Assembly (NCBI GenBank): GCA_023392035.1
Contig: JAEVZY010000187.1
Coordinates: 1 to 9,752 of the forward strand
Reading direction: 5' to 3'
Length of the DNA stretch: 9,752 bases
DNA from: Pseudomonadota bacterium
GTDB taxonomy: Bacteria; Pseudomonadota; Gammaproteobacteria; Burkholderiales; Burkholderiaceae_D
Made by a program: the position numbers and the translations under genes. A model generated the notes under the pieces. It was not told where the DNA came from and searched no databases. It saw only the letters and a list, made by a program, of their open reading frames with translations. This document shows, piece after piece, positions 1 through 4,787 of this stretch. Each line of letters opens with the position of its first letter. Position 1 is the first letter of the stretch.

Positions 1-405
1 CTGGAAGGCAGCCTGCTGGCGGGCAGCGCCTTGGCGGCCTGGGGCTACGGCGTCTTGCGCCATGGGGCCGGCGCGCGGGCCGGCTCGATCGCCTTCAACA
101 CCCTGGTCCTGACCCAGCTGCTGCACGCGCTCTCCTGCCGCTCGAAGGAACACTCGCTGCTCGAGCCCGGCATGCCGCACAATCCGCGGCTGGGCATGGC
201 CATCGGCGGTTCGATTGCGGTCCAGGTGCTGGCCAACTTCCTGCCCGGCCTGAGAACGCTGCTGGGCCTGGGCGCAGGCCTGGGCCTGGCCGACCTGGGC
301 GTGGTGGCTGTGGCCGGAACCCTGCCGCTGTTCATCAATGAGGCGAGAAAAAACGGCGCCGGCGGCAAGCAGCGGCGGCAAGGCCAGTCATCCTCACTCT
401 CTTGA
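1..405 (+). CDS. P-type cation-transporting ATPase, C-terminal fragment
   Basis: This is the last 134 residues of a gene that begins outside the window; frame 1 is open from base 1 to a TGA at 403-405. The fragment is hydrophobic, with about four membrane segments: around residues 4-18, 29-44, 60-83 and 92-112. The motif SIAFNTLVLTQLLHALSCRS is characteristic of the C-terminal membrane domain of P2-type (Ca2+/Na+/K+-like) cation ATPases (Cation_ATPase_C family). These pumps couple ATP hydrolysis to cation transport across the inner membrane. The catalytic DKTGT phosphorylation site and nucleotide domain lie upstream of the window, so the transported ion cannot be judged. The tail (NGAGGKQRRQGQSSSLS) is basic, hydrophilic and probably cytoplasmic. 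The gene converges on the EAL gene with only 28 bp between stop codons and no obvious terminator there. Confidence 0.85.
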   Translation: MEGSLLAGSALAAWGYGVLRHGAGARAGSIAFNTLVLTQLLHALSCRSKEHSLLEPGMPHNPRLGMAIGGSIAVQVLANFLPGLRTLLGLGAGLGLADLGVVAVAGTLPLFINEARKNGAGGKQRRQGQSSSLS

Positions 406-433
406 GCAAGCCGAGTCCGCTGCCGGCCAGGCC

Positions 434-2101
434 TTACCTGTAGATGGAATGAACCGAACCCTGCCCTGCCCGGCTGGCTTCTTCGGCCGCCAGGCGCATG
501 CGGTTCTGGCGCAAGCCGGACAGCAAGCCCGGGTAATCCAGCGGCATGGAATACAACCAGCCCTGGGCCGACTGCACGCCATGCTGGCGCAGATAGGCGG
601 CCTGATTCGGTTTCTCCACCCCTTCGGCGATCATGCGCTTGCCGAGCGACTTGCCCATCTGGATGATGTAGGTGACCACCTGGCTGGTGGGGGCGGCGGT
701 CTGGACCGTATCGACAAAGGATTTGTCGATCTTGATCGCATCGATCTCCAGGCTCTCCAGGTAGGAAAGACTCGAATAGCCGGTGCCGAAATCGTCGATC
801 GCCACTTCTATGCCGCGGTGGCGGAAGGCGCGGATCACCTGGTTGGCGGCGCTGGCATTGGTCAGGCAACGCTCGGTGATCTCCACCGCCAGATTGCCGG
901 GGCGGGCGCCGGTTGCGGCGCACAGGCGGGAGAATATTTCAACGGTGGCGTAGTCGTGCAGGTCGTCGGCCGTCAGGTTGATGGCCAGCTGGAAATCGGG
1001 ATACATGCGAAACAGGTCGAAGGCTTCACGCCCCACCAGCTGCACCACCCGCCCACTGATCAGCCGCGATAGTCCATGCTCTTCAATCACGGGAACGAAA
1101 ACGTCCGGCCGCACCAGTTCGCCGCGCGCGCGACGCCAGCGGACCAGCACTTCGGCGCCGGTCCAGCGGCCGCTGACCAGGTCCACCACCGGTTGGTATT
1201 CGACGAAGAATTCATTGCGCCGCAGCGCCGACTTGAGGACATTGCGCATGGAAGTTCCCTTGCGCACCAGGAAAAAAGCCGCCGTGCCAAGCAGCAGGCC
1301 GACGATCAGGCCCACCGGAACCAGCACCCGCGCGTAGCGGGCCACGCGCAGCCGCACCTGGCCGACCGGCAGCGCGCAAACCGACTCCAGAAAATATTTT
1401 TCCGAGCTCACCCGAGCCAGCACATGGCCGTCCTCGATCCATACCGGGGGCCCGCCGCGCGCGGCTTGCAGCCAGCGCGGATCGAGCTCTCCGCGCGCGG
1501 TGATCAATCTGCCGTTGAGGGTGGAAGCAATCGCCAGGTTCAAGCCTCCGACGTCGGAAATGACGTCCACCGGCAAGGCCTTGTGGACGATTGCCACCAG
1601 GCCATCCTGCTCGACCGCGATGAAGCGGTTGCCCGGCGCAAAGGGAAACACGACGTCCATGCGCAGCCGCAAGCCGTTGGGTTGCACGATATCGACCGGC
1701 CCCAGGTCGACGCCGGACACTTCGCTGCCCAGCGATGAGCAAACCAGCCGGTTGTCCTGCTCCACGCCGATGGCCTGGATGTAGCTGGAGGCCAGATCCA
1801 GTTGCCGCATCAGCGCAAGGTGCTGCTCGGAACAGGGGTCGGCTCCCGGCAGCATGCGCATCCGTTCGAAGGCGTTGTTGATCTGTTCCATGGTGGCTTC
1901 GGTGCGGCCCAGGGCATCGCGCGCATAGCTGACGGCGCGCTGTTTTTCGACGCTGATCGCCTCATGCTCGGCAAAATAGATCGACAAGCCGATCGGGAAG
2001 GCGACCGCCAGCAACACCAGCCCGACCGCGTAGATCAGCAGGCGCCGGCGGTCGGTATCGTGAAGTATGGAAAGGTGGCGTCCCAGCCAGTTGATGCCCA
2101 T
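434..2101 (-). CDS. CSS-motif membrane c-di-GMP phosphodiesterase (EAL)
   Basis: This 555-residue inner-membrane protein is predicted to hydrolyse c-di-GMP to pGpG. TM1 (about 21-43) and TM2 (about 257-279) enclose a periplasmic domain with the CSS signature (C121-S-S) plus C90 and C242. In CSS-domain enzymes of the E. coli PdeC type, periplasmic cysteine redox state controls activity; by analogy this may be a redox-responsive phosphodiesterase. The EAL domain spans about 290-535. The signature is EVL (E317-V-L) rather than EAL. The other expected catalytic and metal residues are visible: N375 (INLT), E407 (EITE), D436-D437 (DDFGTGYSSL), K457 (IKID), E493 (EGVE) and Q513 (AQGW). It therefore looks active. 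There is no GGDEF domain. The start is supported by AAGGG six bases upstream. It is transcribed divergently from the Bug gene and converges on the ATPase. The tail after about residue 535 is unconserved. Confidence 0.92.
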   Translation of the reverse strand: MGINWLGRHLSILHDTDRRRLLIYAVGLVLLAVAFPIGLSIYFAEHEAISVEKQRAVSYARDALGRTEATMEQINNAFERMRMLPGADPCSEQHLALMRQLDLASSYIQAIGVEQDNRLVCSSLGSEVSGVDLGPVDIVQPNGLRLRMDVVFPFAPGNRFIAVEQDGLVAIVHKALPVDVISDVGGLNLAIASTLNGRLITARGELDPRWLQAARGGPPVWIEDGHVLARVSSEKYFLESVCALPVGQVRLRVARYARVLVPVGLIVGLLLGTAAFFLVRKGTSMRNVLKSALRRNEFFVEYQPVVDLVSGRWTGAEVLVRWRRARGELVRPDVFVPVIEEHGLSRLISGRVVQLVGREAFDLFRMYPDFQLAINLTADDLHDYATVEIFSRLCAATGARPGNLAVEITERCLTNASAANQVIRAFRHRGIEVAIDDFGTGYSSLSYLESLEIDAIKIDKSFVDTVQTAAPTSQVVTYIIQMGKSLGKRMIAEGVEKPNQAAYLRQHGVQSAQGWLYSMPLDYPGLLSGLRQNRMRLAAEEASRAGQGSVHSIYR

Positions 2102-2141
2102 TGCAAACCCTTGCCCAGCCCTGTGTGAGTTGCGCCGCGAC

Positions 2142-2174
2142 TGCCGCGCGCGGCATCGCAGGAATGCGATTGTA
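2142..2174 (-). promoter_or_regulatory. Candidate promoter/palindromes upstream of the EAL gene
   Basis: Reading on the minus strand toward the EAL start, a TACAAT (-10-like, 2174-2169) is followed by an inverted repeat TCGCA-ttcc-TGCGA (2169-2156) and then a perfect 14-bp palindrome TGCCGCGCGCGGCA (2155-2142). No convincing -35 hexamer lies 16-18 bp upstream of the -10. The palindromes would sit in the leader or near the transcription start, so they could be an operator or simply GC-rich symmetry. Low-confidence call. Confidence 0.25.
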
Positions 2175-2300
2175 AATTACGATCCCGACGCGATTGGCTC
2201 GTTCCCTGGCCAATGGTGAGGCTCGCCATCGAATTTAATGCGCTACAAGCATGTGACATTTCCTGCATTGCGCCGGATGGCGATTTGGAGCAGAGTTGCC

Positions 2301-2322
2301 TTGTCGCACAAACGTGCGACAA
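2301..2322 (+). promoter_or_regulatory. Perfect inverted repeat, candidate operator for the Bug gene
   Basis: TTGTCGCAC (2301-2309), loop AAAC, GTGCGACAA (2314-2322): a perfect 9+9 bp inverted repeat. It is followed at 2320-2329 by a second perfect palindrome, CAAATATTTG. The first eleven bases, TTGTCGCACAA, also match the TNGTNNNACNA pattern typical of FadR-subfamily GntR repressors. A weak sigma70-like pair (TTGTCG at 2301, TATTTG at 2324, 17-bp spacer) would overlap the repeat, as expected for a repressor site. It lies about 110 bp upstream of the Bug ATG in the divergent intergenic region. No T-run follows, so it does not look like a terminator. Which regulator binds is unknown; no GntR gene is in the window. 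Confidence 0.5.
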
Positions 2323-2432
2323 ATATTTGCGCAGCAGATTTCCATGAATGCAGTGGTAGCAGCCCAGGTCATACCGGCGGGCGCACCCGCCGTCCGTACG
2401 CTGTCCATAAGACGACTACAGGAGACAAGGAC

Positions 2433-3404
2433 ATGTGGAAACAAAGCATGCTGGCGGCGCTTGCGCTGGCCGCCGGCGCCATGGCACCCGCGGTTCAGGC
2501 GCAATCCGACTATCCCACCAAACCGATCAAAATCATCGCCTCGGCCCCGCCCGGCGGCGCCTATGACTTCGTGGCGCGCGCACTGGCCGAAGGCTTGCGC
2601 GGGCTGGGTCAGCCGGTGGTGGTGGAAAACAAGTCTGGCGCCGGCGGCACCATAGGCAGCGAAGCCGCCGCCCGTTCCGCTCCCGATGGCTACACGCTGC
2701 TGGTGGGTTCCACCGGGCCGTTCACGGTCGCGCCCTCGATCTATCCGCAGCTGCGCTATGACCCGGTGAAGGATTTCACGCCGATCGCGCGCCTGGTGCG
2801 CATTCCCAGCTACCTGGTGGTGCATCCGAGCGTGCCGGCCCATTCGGTGCAGGAGTTGATCGCGCTGGCCAAGTCCAAGCCGGGCAAGCTCAGCTACGGC
2901 AACTCCGGCAATGGCCTGTCGCAGCACACCAACATGGAATTGTTCAAGGCCATGACCGGCACCTACATCCTCAGTGTCGGCTACAAGGGCAGCGCGCCGG
3001 CCAATGTCGATCTGCTGGCCGGGCAGATCGACATGATGATCGAACTCGGGCCGCAAGCCCTGCCCTTCGTGCGCGCCGGCAAGCTGCGCGTGCTGGGGGT
3101 TTCCACCGCCACCCGCTCCGCCGCCATGCCGGAGGTGCCGACCATTGCCGAAAGCGGCGTGCCGGGCTTTGATGCCTACACCTGGTTTGCCCTGTATGCC
3201 CCGGCCAATACCCCGCGCGAAATCGTGCAGAAGCTGCATGCGGAAGTGGTGAAGGCCTTCTCCAATCCGGAGATGGCCAAGCGCCTGGCCGGCGTGGGCG
3301 CCGAAGTCGCCTTGAGCACCCCAGCCGAGCTGGCGGAGTTTCAGATGGCCGAAGAGAAGAAGTGGAGCGGCGTGATCAAGCGCGCGGGGATACGGGCGGA
3401 ATAG
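2433..3404 (+). CDS. Bug/TctC-family periplasmic solute-binding protein
   Basis: A 323-residue secreted protein of the tripartite tricarboxylate transporter receptor (TctC, 'Bug') family. It should bind a small carboxylated ligand in the periplasm and deliver it to a TctAB-type permease or act as a sensor. The ATG at 2433 is chosen because AGGAG ends eight bases upstream and a Sec signal peptide follows (MWKQ..., hydrophobic core to residue 18, likely cleavage after VQA at 23); the frame is open further upstream but without signal features. Family hallmarks are YPTKPIKII (27-35), APPGGAYDFVAR (38-49), the VVENKSGAGGTIGSEAAA block (63-80), DGYTLL (85-90), and PEVPTIAESGVPGFDAYTW (233-251). Length is normal for the family. 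No tctA/tctB partner is adjacent, so this is an 'orphan' Bug protein, as is common in Burkholderiales. The ligand cannot be inferred. A terminator follows directly. Confidence 0.93.
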   Translation: MWKQSMLAALALAAGAMAPAVQAQSDYPTKPIKIIASAPPGGAYDFVARALAEGLRGLGQPVVVENKSGAGGTIGSEAAARSAPDGYTLLVGSTGPFTVAPSIYPQLRYDPVKDFTPIARLVRIPSYLVVHPSVPAHSVQELIALAKSKPGKLSYGNSGNGLSQHTNMELFKAMTGTYILSVGYKGSAPANVDLLAGQIDMMIELGPQALPFVRAGKLRVLGVSTATRSAAMPEVPTIAESGVPGFDAYTWFALYAPANTPREIVQKLHAEVVKAFSNPEMAKRLAGVGAEVALSTPAELAEFQMAEEKKWSGVIKRAGIRAE

Positions 3405-3421
3405 CTGGCGCCAGATGGAGA

Positions 3422-3445
3422 AAGAGCCCGGCGCGGCGGGCTCTT
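3422..3445. terminator. Hairpin terminator between convergent Bug and RhoGAP genes
   Basis: AAGAGCCCG (3422-3430), a 6-nt loop, and CGGGCTCTT (3437-3445) form a perfect 9-bp stem 17 bp after the Bug stop codon. The plus strand continues CCTTT, and on the minus strand the stem is followed by TCTCC, so T-tracts are short on both sides. Its place between two convergent stop codons (3404 and 3458) suggests it serves both genes. Confidence 0.75.
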
Positions 3446-3457
3446 CCTTTGAAGGGG

Positions 3458-4531
3458 TCAGTTTTTGACCGGCTTGCGTTCCTCAATCAGCCGCTTCATC
3501 ACTTCTGCGAAGAACTCCGAATATTCGAGTTGCAGAAACAGGTCTTTCTCGCCCGTGGCCTCATAAAGCCACACTCCGAAGAGCTTCGCAAGATTTTCCA
3601 CGCCCATGAGGTTCTTCTCACTGTGTGCCGCCACCAGCACTAAATGCGCAAGAATTTTCCTGAAAGCCTTCATGTTGCGGGGTGGCATAAACTGCTTGAA
3701 AAATGCAAGAACGCGCTTGATGGGGTCGGCGCGCTCGGCAATCGCTTGCTTGCGCATCATGACCAGGCCGAACTGCAAGGAGCGCGGGATCAAAGCCTCG
3801 CCGTCCTTGAAAGTCTGCTTGAACAACTCCTTGAGCAGCCCACAGGCGACGTGAGCGTCGTTTGGAACGACAAGTTGGCCCGACTTGAAGGCTGCGACTG
3901 CTCCGTCGATTTCGGACTGCCGACCGCACACTCGATGCAAGCCTTGCGTGTTCAAAAGCGATTCCTGATTCAGGAACTCCAGCACCGCGTCGAGCTGTTT
4001 TTCGACCGGACTTTGCGCGCTCTGCGTTTTCATCTTCGACACAAGCGCTTGCACCTGCTGTTCGTCCTGGACGTTTTGCTTCTTTTGATTGGCAAGAAAC
4101 GCGGCTTGACGCGGCGAAGCGGGCTCGTAGACATCGGCGCTATCAGTCGTCAAATCCAGCATTGAGCGGGCAGACCGCTTTTCGACTGCGCCCCTGATCG
4201 TGCCGTTTTTGTACATTTGCCTGCGCTGCCTGGTTGGCGACTCGGGAGCTGGTTCAGCGCTGGCCGCAGCGCGGCCGGACTTGGTCGTTGTTCTGCGATA
4301 GGGAGAAGGGGGGGATGCCAGGCTGTCAGCGCTGTGGAAGCTGTCAGCAAACTTCGTGGTGCCCGGGCTGCGGCCGCTTGCAGCGCGGACGTGTCCGCCG
4401 AGCGCTTTCGAAGCAAACGGGGAAATCCTCGGACTGACCGGGTTTTGCACATTGCGCTCCAAACCGTGCGTGCGGCCCTCGTTGTACACGCCCGGCGAAT
4501 TCCTCAACTTCCTCGTAGTAGTCCTTCTCAT
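3458..4531 (-). CDS. RhoGAP-domain protein, eukaryotic-like, possible effector
   Basis: A 357-residue protein. The ATG at 4531 is set by a strong AGGAGG six bases upstream; the frame continues upstream to 4981 but that part overlaps the next gene's start. Residues 1-145 are low-complexity, basic and rich in Ser, Thr, Pro and Arg, with no signal peptide or TM segment. Residues 146-180 are Gln/Lys-rich and probably helical. Residues about 178-350 follow the RhoGAP pattern (PF00620): GLHRVCG with arginine finger R200; SEIDGAVAAFKSG; HVACGLLKELFK with K234; MPPRNMKAFRKILAHLVLVA; and ENLAKLFG with N313. These correspond to R85, K122 and N194 of human p50RhoGAP, with similar spacing; the R126 equivalent is K238. 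RhoGAPs switch off Rho-family GTPases, which bacteria lack, so a host-directed effector is one reading and a bacterial GTPase partner another. Three sampled 60-bp lines in the 3' half average 51% GC against 60-67% in sampled neighbours, suggesting transfer. Domain call is by motif reading; activity and secretion are inferred. Confidence 0.82.
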   Translation of the reverse strand: MRRTTTRKLRNSPGVYNEGRTHGLERNVQNPVSPRISPFASKALGGHVRAASGRSPGTTKFADSFHSADSLASPPSPYRRTTTKSGRAAASAEPAPESPTRQRRQMYKNGTIRGAVEKRSARSMLDLTTDSADVYEPASPRQAAFLANQKKQNVQDEQQVQALVSKMKTQSAQSPVEKQLDAVLEFLNQESLLNTQGLHRVCGRQSEIDGAVAAFKSGQLVVPNDAHVACGLLKELFKQTFKDGEALIPRSLQFGLVMMRKQAIAERADPIKRVLAFFKQFMPPRNMKAFRKILAHLVLVAAHSEKNLMGVENLAKLFGVWLYEATGEKDLFLQLEYSEFFAEVMKRLIEERKPVKN

Positions 4532-4537
4532 GATCAC

Positions 4538-4543
4538 CCTCCT
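4538..4543 (-). promoter_or_regulatory. Ribosome binding site fixing the RhoGAP gene start
   Basis: The minus strand reads AGGAGG followed by GTGATC and ATG. This is a near-perfect Shine-Dalgarno sequence at the best spacing. It decides the start at 4531 over the upstream in-frame codons, which would run into the GGDEF-EAL coding region and have no comparable site. Confidence 0.85.
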
Positions 4544-4596
4544 GTGAAAGAAATTTGCGGGGGTGGGTAACTCGATCCGGACAGTTGTTCCTATAG

Positions 4597-4622
4597 GCGA
4601 ACATCGTTTGCGACTGGCCGAA
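4597..4622 (-). promoter_or_regulatory. PIP/hrpII-like TTCG repeat upstream of the RhoGAP gene
   Basis: On the minus strand TTCGG (4622-4618) and TTCGC (4601-4597) are separated by 16 bases, 66 bp upstream of the RhoGAP start; a third TTCGC lies at 4649-4645. The plant-inducible-promoter (PIP) box bound by HrpX/HrpB-type activators of type III secretion genes is TTCGC-N15-TTCGC, so this site has one extra base and one substitution. No matching -10 was found at the usual 30-32 bp distance. In GC-rich DNA TTCG is frequent, so this is only a weak candidate. Confidence 0.15.
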
Positions 4623-4694
4623 AACGACCAAGCAGGTGAAAACGGCGAATTGGGAAAAAATTGCAAGACAGTAACTTTTTGGCCCTTGTGCGGG

Positions 4695-4700
4695 TACAAT
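4695..4700 (+). promoter_or_regulatory. Candidate -10 element for the GGDEF-EAL gene
   Basis: TACAAT in the context GCGGGTACAATGCC lies 87 bp upstream of the GTG start and resembles a sigma70 -10 hexamer. At the 17-bp spacing the -35 position reads TAACTT, a poor match. The divergent region 4532-4787 is relatively A-rich between 4620 and 4680, as expected for promoters, but a clear promoter pair could not be found on either strand. Confidence 0.3.
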
Positions 4701-4764
4701 GCCGGCCAGACCGGCGGCGCCTCGGTTCGCGCCCCTATCAGTGCCGGTTCAGCCCCTTGGCCGC

Positions 4765-4786
4765 CCTGAAGCAGACCTGAAGCAGA
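4765..4786 (+). repeat. Two-copy 11-bp tandem repeat before the GGDEF-EAL start
   Basis: CCTGAAGCAGA occurs twice head to tail (4765-4775 and 4776-4786), followed by a degenerate third start CGTGAAG that contains the GTG start codon. The repeat fills the position of the Shine-Dalgarno site, where only weak GAAG-type matches are present. Gain or loss of a copy would shift leader spacing rather than the reading frame. Confidence 0.7.
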
Positions 4787-4787
4787 C

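Noticed and set aside
406..433. Terminator between the ATPase and EAL genes
   Set aside because: The 28-bp gap holds only a short GC-rich symmetry (GCCGGCCAGGC) and no T-run.
338..1738. Plus-strand open frames opposite the EAL gene
   Set aside because: They are shadows of the EAL coding sequence; no ribosome sites or recognisable motifs.
2238..2432. N-terminal extension of the Bug protein to an ATG at 2238
   Set aside because: It would bury the signal peptide 65 residues inside the protein; the ATG at 2433 has AGGAG at good spacing and gives the normal family length.
2235..3239. 334-codon open frame opposite the Bug gene
   Set aside because: Composition is His/Gly/Arg-rich and matches an antisense shadow; the plus-strand Bug protein has full family motifs and a ribosome site.
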